Assembly (NCBI GenBank): GCA_024516155.1
Contig: JAJJXM010000001.1
Span: 682,001-746,000, forward strand
DNA length: 64,000 nucleotides
DNA from: Pyronema omphalodes
Taxonomy: Eukaryota; Ascomycota; Pezizomycetes; Pezizales; Pyronemataceae
Direction of reading: 5' to 3'
Under the pieces are notes generated by a model. The model saw only the letters and a list, made by a program, of their open reading frames with translations. It was not told the DNA's origin and made no database searches. The translations under genes and the position numbers were made by a program. Below, piece after piece: positions 45,740 through 57,286 of this stretch; within the stretch, counting starts at the first letter, position 1; each line of letters starts with the position of its first letter.

Positions 45740-48175
45740 ATGGAGCACGAAACTTCCGCTTCTGACCTGGAGCCTCTTGCAAAACGTGTTCGCCTCGATA
45801 CAAATGACACGAACGCCATCTCGGTTGATTCTCACATTACTGGTGTCCTTGAAGAAGGCGACGACGCGGACTCCGACTTTTATGGTGACGAACAGTCTCC
45901 CGAGCCAGTAAAGGTTTCCAACGGTGTCCAGCACGCCAGTGTGGATATGAGTGCGAACCAAGCCGTACCTGCTAGCACTGGCGGTATCCCTGGTCTTCTC
46001 ATGGCCGAACCGCAAGACAATAATGAGGTTTCACGTCAGTTAGATATGGAGCACTCAGTCTCGGAAAATGTTGTTCCAGATGAACCTAAAGACACTATCC
46101 CGCCCGCCACACTAGAGCCAGCAACTACTACAGAGGCCGCTGAAACGGGCAATGTTTCTTTCGGCGAGGACGTTGCCATGAAAGCTCCAGAGTTCATCAG
46201 TGAAGCTATGCACATTGAGAACGAAACTTCTACCGATCAACCAGTCAAGTCAGACGACATGGAAGATCAAGATTTGAAGTCAAAGGAGGCTGCTACAGCT
46301 TCTGCAAACGATGACGATGTCGAGGATATCACCAGAGAAGCACAGGGCGAAGCAGTAGATCCCACCTGGATTGCGGAAATGTTGACACGCAACTCAGAGA
46401 AAAGAAAGAATAAGCCAACCCCAGATGCCGAATTTTTGGAGCTTGCAGAAGCCCAGAAGGGCGATGATAATGCTGAGTGGCGCTACGATACATCCGATGC
46501 CGAATCTTCTTCCTCCGAAAGCGACCCCGAACCCGACTCTGGCGACAACGAGGAAGACTCCGACGAAGAGGATGGCTTTGGGCGTATGGCGCCCGAAGAA
46601 ATCGCCAAAGCTCTTATGGAAGTTGACTACGATGAGATGGACGCCAAAGGAGAAGTTTTGCGGACAAAGAACGAGGTACCCGAGGAAGAGTTGGAAGTCG
46701 AGCGTCCAGATATTACCGTTACACCAGAGACAAGAATTGAAGAGCTTGGAAAAGTCGAGTCGATTGTGAACAAAATGGTTCTTATCGCCTCTACGAGATC
46801 CGGTGATGTTCAGGTTCTTGGAGAGAAGTCACCTCTTGTCACCGCAGACAGAGTTCTGTTCGGAACTGTTGCTGATACACTGGGACGTGTTGAGGAACCT
46901 CTCTACACTGTTCGTTTCAACAGCTCCGAGGAAATCAAAGAATTCGGCCTGGAGGAGGGAACTAAAGTCTTCTATCTTCCTGACTTTGCCGAATATGTTT
47001 TTACTCAGCCACTTATGCAGCAAAAGGGAACCGATGCTTCCAACATTTACGATGAAGAGGCCGCAGCATCCGAGCAGGAGTTCTCAGACGACGAGGCCGA
47101 GGCAGCATACAAGAAGCGCAAGAAGCAGGCACGGAAAGATGCAGCTGCAGCAAAGAACCCGAAGAAGCAGGACACCAAACCGACTCCTTCCTGGGCACAA
47201 TCCGAACCTGCACCTTCTGCTGGTCCTGCTACCTTGAGCTACGATGAGCCCTATGTTCCTCTTCAGCGTCCTACGAACCTTCACGAGATGTTTGATCAGC
47301 CACCCCCTCCTCCACCTAGTTCTATGAGAGGCGGTAGAGGTGGTCGTGGAGGAAAGGGTGACAGAGGAAACTTCCGTGGGGGTCGCGGCAACGACCGCGG
47401 CGGACGTGGTGGTGGTGAGAGAGGCGGTAACCAAAATAACCGCGGACGGGACCGTGATAATAATAATAACAACCGCGGACGTGGAAACGACCGTGGAAAC
47501 CGAGGCAATGATCGTGGTGGACGCGGCAGTGGTGACAGAGGAGGTCGCGGAAACTTCAATGATCGCCAGAATCACAAGGGAGGTCGTGGAGGTCAACAAG
47601 GTCATGACCGTGACCACAGCAACAACCGCAACCGCAGCCCTCGCGCAACTCGGGATCAGAACAAGCGCGAGCGTGATTCCAGTCCAGGAAACTACAACCA
47701 GGGCCAACAGAACCACAACCAAAACCAAAAGCAGCAGAGCCAACAGAATCAGAATGCACAGTATCAGCAGACAGTTCCTATCCCTCAGGTTATGCCCCAG
47801 TTCCCGGGATTCCCACCTATTCCTTCTATTCCCCAGGCTTCCAACGGACAGCAAGGATGGCCTCAACAACCCGTTTCTTACCCCCAGTTCCAGTTCCCGC
47901 TCCCTTTCACCTTCCCTGGGATGCCGCCTATGCCACCCATGCCGCAAGCTGGTGCACACGTCAACCCTAGTTTCTTTGGCCAGCAGCAACCCGCTCAGCA
48001 GCAACAGGCCGTCCCGCAGATTCCTGCTTGGATGGCAGCCTTCGCTCAAGCAGCTCAGCCGCAGCAACAATACCAGGCACCACAAGCAAGTCAAGATGAT
48101 GCCTTCAAGGCATTGCAGAATACATTGGCTATGCTTAAGGGACAACAACAGAACCATCAGCAACCACCCCAGTAA
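45740..48175 (+). CDS. naf1: NAF1, H/ACA snoRNP assembly factor
   Basis: A single exon from ATG at 45740 encodes 811 residues; the open frame extends upstream but without an ATG. An acidic, Asp/Glu/Ser-rich N-terminal half contains a basic KRVRLD that could be nuclear import sequence. The Gar1/Naf1 core (about 327-430) reads ELGKVESIVNKMVLIAS, then DRVLFGTVADTLGRVEEPLY and GTKVFYLPDFAEYVFTQPL. After it come a short basic stretch, a PPPPPP segment, an RGG/GRG region with Asn runs (about 529-627) and a Gln/Pro-rich tail. Naf1 binds Cbf5/dyskerin during H/ACA particle assembly and is later replaced by Gar1. The core and order of parts match the family. The long RGG and Gln-rich tails are low complexity. 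Confidence 0.93.
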   Translation: MEHETSASDLEPLAKRVRLDTNDTNAISVDSHITGVLEEGDDADSDFYGDEQSPEPVKVSNGVQHASVDMSANQAVPASTGGIPGLLMAEPQDNNEVSRQLDMEHSVSENVVPDEPKDTIPPATLEPATTTEAAETGNVSFGEDVAMKAPEFISEAMHIENETSTDQPVKSDDMEDQDLKSKEAATASANDDDVEDITREAQGEAVDPTWIAEMLTRNSEKRKNKPTPDAEFLELAEAQKGDDNAEWRYDTSDAESSSSESDPEPDSGDNEEDSDEEDGFGRMAPEEIAKALMEVDYDEMDAKGEVLRTKNEVPEEELEVERPDITVTPETRIEELGKVESIVNKMVLIASTRSGDVQVLGEKSPLVTADRVLFGTVADTLGRVEEPLYTVRFNSSEEIKEFGLEEGTKVFYLPDFAEYVFTQPLMQQKGTDASNIYDEEAAASEQEFSDDEAEAAYKKRKKQARKDAAAAKNPKKQDTKPTPSWAQSEPAPSAGPATLSYDEPYVPLQRPTNLHEMFDQPPPPPPSSMRGGRGGRGGKGDRGNFRGGRGNDRGGRGGGERGGNQNNRGRDRDNNNNNRGRGNDRGNRGNDRGGRGSGDRGGRGNFNDRQNHKGGRGGQQGHDRDHSNNRNRSPRATRDQNKRERDSSPGNYNQGQQNHNQNQKQQSQQNQNAQYQQTVPIPQVMPQFPGFPPIPSIPQASNGQQGWPQQPVSYPQFQFPLPFTFPGMPPMPPMPQAGAHVNPSFFGQQQPAQQQQAVPQIPAWMAAFAQAAQPQQQYQAPQASQDDAFKALQNTLAMLKGQQQNHQQPPQ

Positions 48176-49457
48176 GATGATTAAAGAAGGTGTGGATTTT
48201 TCTTTGTAATCTTAGTAGCTTTAATTATGGGTTGTTATTGGGGCTTTTGGCGTGTAGGGTGTTCTTTTTTCGCCTGCTCCATTTGTCTTGGCTCTTTTTG
48301 CGGAGGAAGTATCAGCACAGGATGAGTGCTGTAAGAAAAGTTTATGGGCTTTGTATCGGGATTGCTAAATTATGTCAATTCGAAGTTAAAGCCTTATGAA
48401 ATGATTTGTACGAAACGATGGGTTGGGACGTGTGTTTTTCTTATCTTTTATTTTTTGTTTTGCTTGCTAGTCGTAGATGATAACATTCGCGGCGTCGGTG
48501 GGAAAGTAATTAATTGTAACTGCGATCTGGGCCGAATGATGTGATGAGACTTTTAGTCGGTGGTCCATAGACAGGTAGGTGGGGGCATCATGAAGGTGAT
48601 ATGTTGAAGCCCCAACGTCTACTCGGATACTACTACATCACTCGATTTTGAAAGAGTTTGCTTACGGATTTTAGGGCGTGTGGGAACATAATTTTTGAAG
48701 GTCGGACTAACTCCAGAAATTTCAAGGAAAATACCACTGCTTTGGCCATGGACGGGGTGCTGGATATACGCCCATCTAATGCTAATAATTCGTTTTCTTG
48801 ATAGCAGTGACGATAGCGTAGATTCAAATGTTATTATTGAAATGCCTGCCGTCGTGGAGCTTCATCAGCAGAGGAAGCCATTCAAGCATCAAAATACTCT
48901 AGTCAGCGGTTATGAGCGGCTTTTCCAGGACGATTTACTAACATTTTGTTTCGCTAAGCTTCTCGGCCGCACCAACTGCGGATGAATCAGTCATCGTTTG
49001 GTCTCTAAATTCTAACCGAGTCTCACAGAAAAGAGTTAAAACATTCATTATTCTAGTGCAAAGCTCATGGAGAGCAGCAATTGCTAGTTGTATTTAAAAA
49101 GAATCACCTGAATAAATTTTCACATTCCAGAATCCTCTCATCCGGTGAATCCGAAGTTGACCTTGTCGCCGATCACCCTGAATTCAAATGGGTACCTGTG
49201 TTAGAGTCATTTTCTAGTGCCCAGTTCTGTTGTGTAACCATGGATCCGGGAGCGCCAAACGTCATGTAAGCTGCTTGTCACTCACAGCTTCGTAAACGTC
49301 GCAAGCTTTCCTCCTTGTTTCTGTTTCACACCACCATGCAACCCGATTGAAAGTCGAAACTCAATCCATAATTCGCCACAAACTGTCACACCTCAACTTT
49401 ATCAGTTTACACATCCGAACGAAATATATCGCTCGCGTTGGTCGCGACGGTCACCAT
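48176..49457. other. intergenic, no convincing gene
   Basis: 1.28 kb, T-rich just after NAF1. A frame at 49081-49269 has an intron-like AG before it but no recognisable domain. The LMBD1-like promoter must lie in the last few hundred bases. Confidence 0.6.
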
Positions 49458-51296
49458 ATGTACTTACCAATGGGTTTCAGCACCGAAGCGATGGCAGCGC
49501 AAATCCCGCTCATCTGGACCGTCGCTATCATCGTGCTTGCACTCCTGATAATTGGAGCCTTAGTATTTGTCCGTGCCTCGCTTCCTCCTCCTAGCTTTCA
49601 CTGACCCAATGGTTAGGTGAAAGTTTATCAATCTCGTACCGAAAAAGACGCCTTCGTTACCATCGTCTGTGTTCTCGCATTATCCTCGTTGCTCGCTACC
49701 GTCTGTCTTTTCCCTGTCGATATCGCATTAGTTTCCTCGACTACCGATAACTACACAGGATTGAAGAAAAAATGGGCGGATAAGGAAACGCTGAATAATG
49801 TCATCCTGGCGCTGAAGATCGTTTATTATACACTTTATAGTCTTGATGCAATACTGTGTTTGCTGGTGATTCCGTTCGCGTACTTTTGGTATGAAGAATG
49901 GGATTTGGAGGTTACGGTTAAGCAGCGCTTGAAGGGGGCGCTGAAATATAGCGTCTTCTTTTTGGCATTTATGGTTATTTTACTTCTGGTGGGCTTTTTC
50001 GTGCCGCAGGTTAAGGAACAGAAGGGTCATTTGGACTTGGATTACTTCAGGAAGCTTTTGGCTGAGAACAGTAAGTTCATATATATTTTCCTGATACAGT
50101 TCCCTTAGATAGTTACATGACTGACATTTATAGACGGCGAGAGGGCTCTCACATTCATAATTGGCGTCCTTATGTGTTTCGGCACCATCACCTTCGTTTT
50201 ATACACCGCCCCGGGCCTCGCCATGATACCAATGTTCCTAATCAAATCTTCATCTTCTGTGGCCCGCCCGGGAGAGGAAGCTGCAACGGCTGCAGCTTTA
50301 GCTATTAACCATGAGCGCCAGCGCGCATTAAGATTCCAGAACCCTACCTCACGAGATCAACGGGAGCTCGACTCCCTCCGACGGGAGGAAGCAACTCTGA
50401 AGCGACGCCAACGAATCGCTGAAGATATCCGTCTTTCCCGCTCATCTCGGTTCTATAGCAAACTCGAAGCCATTGGCCGTCCATTCAAGATTATCTTTGG
50501 CATATTAGTCTTGATGGTATCAATAGCTATATTTGCCTCAATGTTAACAACAGCAATCGATAAACTCCTCAACTCATCCTGCGGCAGTAAATGCGGATAT
50601 ATCCTCTCAAACCCCACTCTCTTCAATCCAATGAACTGGGTCTTCGTTGAAAGCAGCAGAATATTCCCTATCGATTACTTGCTTGCGCTTTTAGTCGTGC
50701 TCCTCTTCTTTACCGGAACCGTTGTCGGCCTGGCTTTCTTCGGTATCCGTTTCCTCTGGATTAAGCTCTTCCGACTGAGGCCGGGTGCCACCAAACCACA
50801 AGGGATGCTGTTAAGCACAGTTCTTCTAACCCTGACCGTCCTGGCCATTAACTACAGCTTCACCATGATCCTCGCACCTCAATACGCACACTACGGCAAC
50901 CAACACTACTGCGACCATAAGCTTCTTCCTCTTGGTTCCATTCGGTCTTGTACGGAATATCCAGAGGCTATTCGTCCATGTACAAATAAGGCGCCACAGG
51001 ATATTTGTACCCCCACTGTGGTATCGACGTTCATTAATAGGATTACACTTAACTTTCCGGTTTTTGGATGGTTTGCTTACTGGGCTCAATATGCGTTTTT
51101 GGGGTTGTTTGCAGTGACGTTGTTGGCGGCGATGATTTGGAGGCCGAGATTTGGGGGACGGACTAGCGAGGATGAGGAGAGGGAGGAGGAGGAGAGGTTA
51201 CTTGGTCAGCATCAGACTAGAGGAGGAAGGGAGAGATGGGAAGGTTTGAGGAGTAGGCCTTCGGTGGGGGATTATGGTGCAACCGGGCGGTCTTGA
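49458..51296 (+). CDS. LMBD1-like probable lysosomal cobalamin transporter
   Basis: Three exons, 49458-49568, 49617-50070 and 50134-51296, give 575 residues. Starts at 49470 or 49491 (MAAQIPLIW) are also possible, the last being closest to the usual family N-terminus. Nine hydrophobic segments are visible. Family matches include [34 protein letters not shown], a loop with [10 protein letters not shown] and a basic coil between helices 5 and 6, [20 protein letters not shown] and the cysteine-rich luminal loop ([20 protein letters not shown]). Animal LMBD1 is linked to export of cobalamin from lysosomes. Fungi often lack B12 enzymes, so the fungal role is doubtful. It converges with the 2OG oxygenase gene. 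Confidence 0.9.
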
Positions 51297-51645
51297 GAGA
51301 ACGGGGGAATGATCAGGGATAGTGAGATATGTTGTATTTGCATGGTTTTTGGTATCTGTTTTTTTTCTTTTTTTCTTTTTTTCTTTCTTGGATTGGTTTG
51401 CATTGGGCTGGGCTGCATTGGTTTGGGTTTTGGATAATTTTTCTTGGGAGTGTTTGTGTGAAACACGATTGGAAGCTGAGTTTCCATGTTTATTTTTTTT
51501 TTTTTGGTCCGGCTGAGATATTCAGCTATATACACACAATTTGACTTGATTTTCTTGAGTTCAAAGTTAAAAATAAATTGCTCCTGGCATACATGATACA
51601 TACAAAATTCGACTTTTGTTTTTCCTGCTTCTGGAAATATTGGTA
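51297..51645. terminator. convergent 3' region, LMBD1-like and 2OG oxygenase
   Basis: 349 bp between two stop codons facing each other. T-rich runs (51358-51390, 51491-51505) and an AAATAAAT stretch near 51567 could serve 3' end formation. Exact sites cannot be seen. Confidence 0.45.
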
Positions 51646-52482
51646 TTATCGCGCAATAACCAAATCACTTCTCAAGACCCATTTTCCAACCCCACCATCT
51701 TTTTCCACCAATCTTCCCTCATGCAGCATACAATCCTTTCCGTGTTTATGCAGAACCGCCAATCCTCGCTCTAAATTCACTACTACCTCTTCACTCTTCT
51801 TCGTTTTTGTTGCTTCGGTATAAAACACCGTCTCTCCACCCACAATTCCATCCTGAACTCCAGTAAGGTAGATTAGGAGCGTCCATGTTGTTCTCGCAGG
51901 AACTGGGGGATTTCCAAAATTCAATTGGTCCGTATCATCATAGTGCTTATCGAAGAATTGTCCCGCTGAATACCGGTAAATTCGTATTCTATTGCCCAGA
52001 ACATTCAATTCAAATTTTCTTTATCCTTAGTTACTTTAGAATATCACTTACCTAGGATTCAATCCCAAAACTTCTTTTCCACCCCAAGTCTCCACCGGTT
52101 CTCTAGCCACAATTTCCTTCAATCCACTCGTCTGCCAAAGCCGTTCCGCAAATGTCGCATCATGAATCTGGAATCGATCATTGACTCGGACTGCATAGCC
52201 TTTCTGTGGTTTTCCTGGAGTTGTAACCATTTGAACGGATTTTTGTAACCAGTTGACGTAGGTTTTGCAGAGATTTTGAGTGAAGAAGCGAGGGATTGTA
52301 ATGATTTGGCCAGGGAGCACTTGTTCGAGCTCCAACTCTGATGGGGGAAGGACCGGGGATATCACAGGCCATTGAAGCTGGGCTTGCTTTAGATTGTCTT
52401 CGGGTATGAAGGTGCTGTTGACTGGTGCGACTGCTGTCTTGCCGCCTTTCTTACTGGCGGCGGGTTGCTTTTTGGGCGGCAT
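51646..52482 (-). CDS. 2OG-Fe(II) oxygenase, prolyl 4-hydroxylase-like
   Basis: Two exons, 52482-52052 and 51988-51646, give 257 residues. The acceptor at GGGCAATAG is preferred because it gives the family-like LGLNPRIRIYRYSAGQFFD. The N-terminus is Lys/Ala-rich (MPPKKQPAASKKGGKTA), possibly for nuclear location. The double-stranded beta-helix shows the iron ligands His159 and Asp161 (DKHYDD) and His233 (CMLHEG), and Arg250 (WVLRSD) as the 2-oxoglutarate anchor. All catalytic residues are therefore present. The family hydroxylates prolines or other targets; the substrate here is unknown. The gene is divergent from SNF7. Confidence 0.88.
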
Positions 52483-52911
52483 TTTTGAAGCTTTCTATCG
52501 ACCACGCGAGAGTTTAAAGATGGTAAACCTTGCAGTTTAAACTTCGCGCTTTGTAGCCTTTGCTAGCTGCTAGCTTGATCCTCTAGATCCCCGGTTCCTC
52601 TTGGTTCGCTGAACTTCGTGACTCCGAATCTCCTTGGGTTCCAGGCCTCGAAAACGGGGAACAGCCTAAACCAACCCCGCCAAGACACATCACATGAGAG
52701 GTAACTAGCATCAGTTGGCCGTCGCCCCTCCACCTTGGAGCAACTGCAGTCTGTAACCAGTACCTATCGCCTATCGCAACCACCGTTATTCCCACGAACC
52801 GTTCAGCGCCTCTCACACCGCCTTTGACAACCCTTACAACCTGCGATATCGCACTTCGATTACACAACCAACTAAACGCGAGCACAACTAAATACCTCCC
52901 CATAATACCCC
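52483..52911. promoter_or_regulatory. divergent promoter of 2OG oxygenase and SNF7
   Basis: 429 bp between opposite start codons, CA/CT-rich on the SNF7 side. No further motif can be supported. Confidence 0.55.
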
Positions 52912-53757
52912 ATGATGTCATCACTATTCTCGTACTTTGGCGGTGGAGGCGCAAAGAAGAATAACTCTAAAGAAGCTATCGTAAAGCTGCGACAGCAGCT
53001 GGAGATGCTTAGGAAGCGAGAGATTCATACCGAGAAACAAATGTTAGAACAGGATGCTATCGCGAGGAAGAACATTAGTACCAATAAGACCGGTATGTTT
53101 CATGTCCCCTTAGCTATCGGGTGATTTCAACAGTGCGGGCATGTAACTCTGACGCGTATATTCAATAGTTGCAAGAGCTGCCTTGAAGCGCAAACAGGTG
53201 CTAGAAAAGAACCTCGAGGTTACTCAGCAACACATCAACACCCTAGAACAGCAAATGAACGCCGTTGAGACCGCAAACTTGAACTTGGAGACGATAAAGG
53301 TTATGAAGGAGGCATCAGATGCCATGAAGGGTATGAACAAGCGGGTTGGAATCAACGACGTCGACGAGACTATGTATGTCTACCTTCATACCAACTCCAC
53401 CACAATGACTAATAAGCTGTTTCCAGGGAGGAAATCCGCGAGAATATGCAGCTCAACAAGGAGATCTCAGAGGCGATTTCAAGCGTACAGATCACCGACC
53501 CCGAAGACGAGGAGGATTTGGAGGCCGCCTTGAAGGAGTTGGAACAGCAGGCGCTCGACGACAAGATGATTTCGGCACCTGCTGTACCAGTGGGTACACA
53601 CGGCTCCGCCATCTCTGCAAAGCCAGGTGAGACAACATTCCGCTGTAAGCTTCTAGTCACGTGAACCGCACTGACCTTGTAATTAGTTGCTGCCAAGCCA
53701 CAGGAAGAGGACGAGGAGGAGGAGCTGCGGAAACTGCAGGCCGAGATGGCTATGTAA
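52912..53757 (+). CDS. snf7: SNF7/VPS32, main ESCRT-III subunit
   Basis: Four exons, 52912-53092, 53169-53373, 53427-53626 and 53687-53757, give 218 residues; the second Met (52915) is an equally good start. The N-terminus MSSLFSYFGGGGAKKN is the membrane-inserting helix and linker of Snf7. The basic helical core (KLRQQLEMLRKREIHTEKQ, VARAALKRKQVLEKNLEVTQ, LNLETIKVMKEASDAMKGMN) is followed by the acidic regulatory half and a C-terminal LRKLQAEMAM, the MIM-like tail. Snf7 polymerises on endosomes to bud and cut vesicles inward. In fungi it also scaffolds the alkaline pH Rim/Pal pathway. Confidence 0.96.
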
Positions 53758-54880
53758 TTTTGCTCGAGCTGTTGAGGTTTGGATTGTCTAGGCTGAGGGC
53801 GGAGTGTTGGACTTGTCGGAGATTGGCATAGACTATGGCTGCGGCTACTAGGTACTGGTGGCGGAAGCTGATTCGAGTGATTCCTTTCGTTTGGTGTTTT
53901 TTACTTATGTTTGTTGTTTCATGTACTTGGTATTCGGTGCGTTGGAGTGCGTGGGTTTCTTTTTTTTTGTCCATTTTTTTATTTTTTTTTTCGCAACGTT
54001 AACGTCTGATAGTGTTAGCCATTTTCTTGCAAACTTAAGTGATTATGAGAAACATTCCACATTGAAATCTATTACTAGCCGCATAGGGCGAGGAACTATT
54101 GAACAAGGGAAATGGGTCCAGAGAGAAGGATGGCTAGCTACTGTTTTGCTGCCCTCTACTTGGTGGTGGTTCAATACAACCGCATACCATATGATTCGTT
54201 AAACCTGGTGTCCAATAATTCCCAATGAAATCATGGAGCGAAATATGTAGATTTAACACAGAGTTTTCAAAAAACTTCTTTATTCTAAAGCTCCCAAAGC
54301 CATTTGAAGGCGTAGACCGCTCAAATTTTAACCCAGAAATATCACTCGTATTTTACAACTCTTGTTTATGCTATTGTTTTCCTCATAGCTGAACCAGTAG
54401 CTCCCATATCTCTTTTCGTTTGTAGAGTACCGTTGAAATTTCCCTTCAATCTTTGCGGCTTGTTCATAGCTTGGTTGGAAAAATGAACGTTGAGGATCCT
54501 ATTTCCATTACTCAAACCATAAGTCTTCGATAATTTTATGCGCTGCAATTTCTAAGGAACAGAGCGGGTTGATAGCTATCCTTAAGCTCGTACTTGAATG
54601 TTTCAAACCACAGTAACTGAACCAAACAACATACACAAAAATATTGCCTTTAACATAAACCTACCACAAAGACCTCTAATTTCCATCCCGCCTCAAATCC
54701 AAGAGCCACCCCCTCCCAGCCCACTTACCTAGGCTCTAGCCACCCCATCCCTCATCCCCAGTACTCCAATCGCTCCAAGGTTACCCTTGTCTTGGCACCG
54801 CACCTCCACGCACCGCACCGCAACACCGCATCTCATAACGCGACGCGTCTGCAACTCCGCGCCCCAATCCTCGCGTCGCA
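53758..54880. other. intergenic; MAD1 promoter at the right end
   Basis: 1.1 kb, T-rich after SNF7. The right end is C/A-rich with short CACGCACCGCACCGCAACACCGC repeats and the MCB-like site. No gene seen. Confidence 0.6.
54837..54848 (+). promoter_or_regulatory. MCB-like element upstream of MAD1
   Basis: AACGCGACGCGT contains ACGCGT at 54843-54848, about 33 bp upstream of the MAD1 ATG. The identical 12-mer occurs upstream of SFI1 (39940-39951). Confidence 0.45.
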
Positions 54881-57286
54881 ATGTCTTCAACACCCAGCAA
54901 ACCCAACAAACCTCCAGCAGGAGCAATGTCAGCACCCCAAAGCGAACCGCGACCCGAACGCCGCGTTCAGCCTCCAATCTTTTCTACCCCCGGCCCTGCG
55001 ATACGGAAACCTTTCGGTACTACTACTGGTGCTGTTGGGAATGGGGTTAGGAAATCTAGCAGGTTGGGAACTCCTGGTAGAGCTTCGGGGCTTTCGGCAG
55101 CACGGTCTGGATCTGGGGCCGGGTCCATGGCGGCGGCGGCGAGAGCTCCAGGAACTCTGAATACGCCCACTACGCCGACTACGCCCCGGAATTTACAGCA
55201 ACCACCGGTTCCGATGACTACGAGGAAGATTCTTGCTGCTGCTAGACAGGAACAGCAGAATGAAGCTATAAGAAGTAGCTTGAAGAGTGCTACATACGAA
55301 CTACAAACCCTAAAAGAGGAACGGCAGTTAGAGAAAGAGTTATGGGAGAGGGAAAAACGGGAGTTTGAGAAGCGGCTTGAAGAGGCGGGGAAAAGGTGTG
55401 ATTTGCTTGAGGCGGATAAACGGTTTTTGTTTGAGAAGCAGAAAGAAACGGGGGAGAAACTTTCGAAACTTAAAGAGGAGACGGGACAACAGAAAGTTGA
55501 GTTGGAGAAAATGGTTAGGAGGTTGAAGTCTGAGAATGATTCGTTGAAGGATGAGGTTAGGGATGCGCAGGAGGAGATTGAGGGGGAGGGAAGGAGTGGA
55601 AAACGGTTGAGGAATGAGTTTGAGGGAAGGATTGCACTACTGGAACAAAATAACATGGCGCTAAAAGAGGAGTTGGAAGCGAAGACAAAGATGTTGGAGG
55701 AGGTACAGGAAAAATTGAAGGCGAAGGATGCTGAGGTTGAGGAGTTGCAGGTGGAGATCTTGAAGGTCCGCGCTGATGCGGCGGATTCGGGAACGGCAAA
55801 GCTACTCAAGAAGGAATTGTCGGAACAGGTCAATCATATCAAAACTCTCGAATCAACAAACCGGAAACAGAATGCGGAGCTCAAGACTCTGAGGGAAACG
55901 AACCGGTCACTAGAATTGGTGGAGGAGGAGAAGAGGTCGTTGGAAGGAAAGGTTAAGGTCATGGATGAGCTACGGGAGGCGCTTTCTACTGCCGAGTTGC
56001 GCATTTCGGTATTACAGGACGAAAAGAATGCCTGGGAAAGCTACTTCCAAAGCGAGGGACTGGAGTTTGATTCTCCGCAGAGCTTGGCCAGGGCATTGGT
56101 TGTAGAACGAGTGGAGAAGGTTGGATTGCTGGATAAACTTGGAAGACTTGGGCCGGAAGTGATTGAGAAGGAGAGCATGATCCGTGAGCTTGAACTTGAG
56201 ACCCGCTCTTTGAAGGAGGAGCTCTTAAAGCTCAAGGAAGTTACCGCTCGGGATTCCAGAGACAAGGTCCGATGGGAGAGGCAGAAGAATTCCGCCCTGA
56301 AAGAGGCGGAGCTTCTACGGGAGCAACTCAAGTCATATCAGGCCGAGGAAAATATCTACAACAAAGCCGAAGTCGACGAGCAAAAGAACGCCAGAATTGA
56401 GGAGCTTGAGTCTTTATTGGAGCAGTACAAAGCTGAGGTTGAGGAGCTCAAGGAAGCCATTGCTAAGTCCAAAGTTCCGGAAACCCCCAGTAAGAAGCGG
56501 TCATGGGACGAGAAGGACGACGAAAGGCTTGGGGAGCTCACCCGTAGGAATAGACAGCTGCAAGAGGGTTTGTGGGCCATACACATACGGATTTTCTAGC
56601 ACAAGTACTAACCAATGCCACTACAGATCTTGAGCAGTTACAGCAAAGGGACACTGTCTTAAATAAAGAGATTGATGCATTGAAACACCGGCTAACTTCA
56701 ATGGAAGGAACATCAACCAGAATCCTTCAGCTGAAGAACAATCCAACTGCACAGGAACAAGCAATAAAGCTCGCCACGCTTAATGCTCTCAAGGAGGAAA
56801 ATGCTGCATTGATGGCTCAGCTAGAAGGCCGCGAAGGGGGGGTTAAGATGGTTCCATATGCAAGCCTCGTAAACTGCAAGAGCGAAGTCAAAGCGGTAGA
56901 GAAGGTCGTTGCCGAGAGAGACAAGCGGATAATGAGATTGAGGGAGATTTACTCCGCAAAGGCCCTGGAGTTTGGGGAAGCTGTGTACTCGCTTCTCGGA
57001 TACAAGCTTCACTTTATGCCAAACGGAAAAGTTAAAGCCACGCATATGTTTGGCAATGACTCCCATTGTATTGAATTTGATGGAGAAACAGGTTAGCTTT
57101 GTTTATCCTACTTCAAATTACTCCACTAACGTTACTACAGGAACTATGAAGGTCGCCAATAAAAAGTTCCAGCAGGAAATCAAGGACCAATTCAATTTCT
57201 GGTTGCCTAGGAAAAACATACCCTGTATGCTGGCAAGCATTCTACTCGAACAATACGAGAAGTCAACTGGAGCGCAGAATATGTAG
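54881..57286 (+). CDS. mad1: MAD1, spindle assembly checkpoint coiled-coil protein
   Basis: Three exons, 54881-56567, 56627-57091 and 57141-57286, give 765 residues. A Pro/Thr/Ser-rich N-terminus (about 1-110, with TPTTPTTPRN) is followed by a long coiled coil (about 115-640). The C-terminal RWD-like head matches Mad1: RDKRIMRLREIYSAKALEFG, EAVYSLLGYKLHFMPNGKVK, GTMKVANKKF after the last intron, and NIPCMLASILLEQYEK. Mad1 recruits Mad2 to unattached kinetochores so that the checkpoint complex can form. The basic stretch KKRSWDEKDDERL lies in the coil just before the second exon. Length, architecture and C-terminus agree. Confidence 0.95.
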
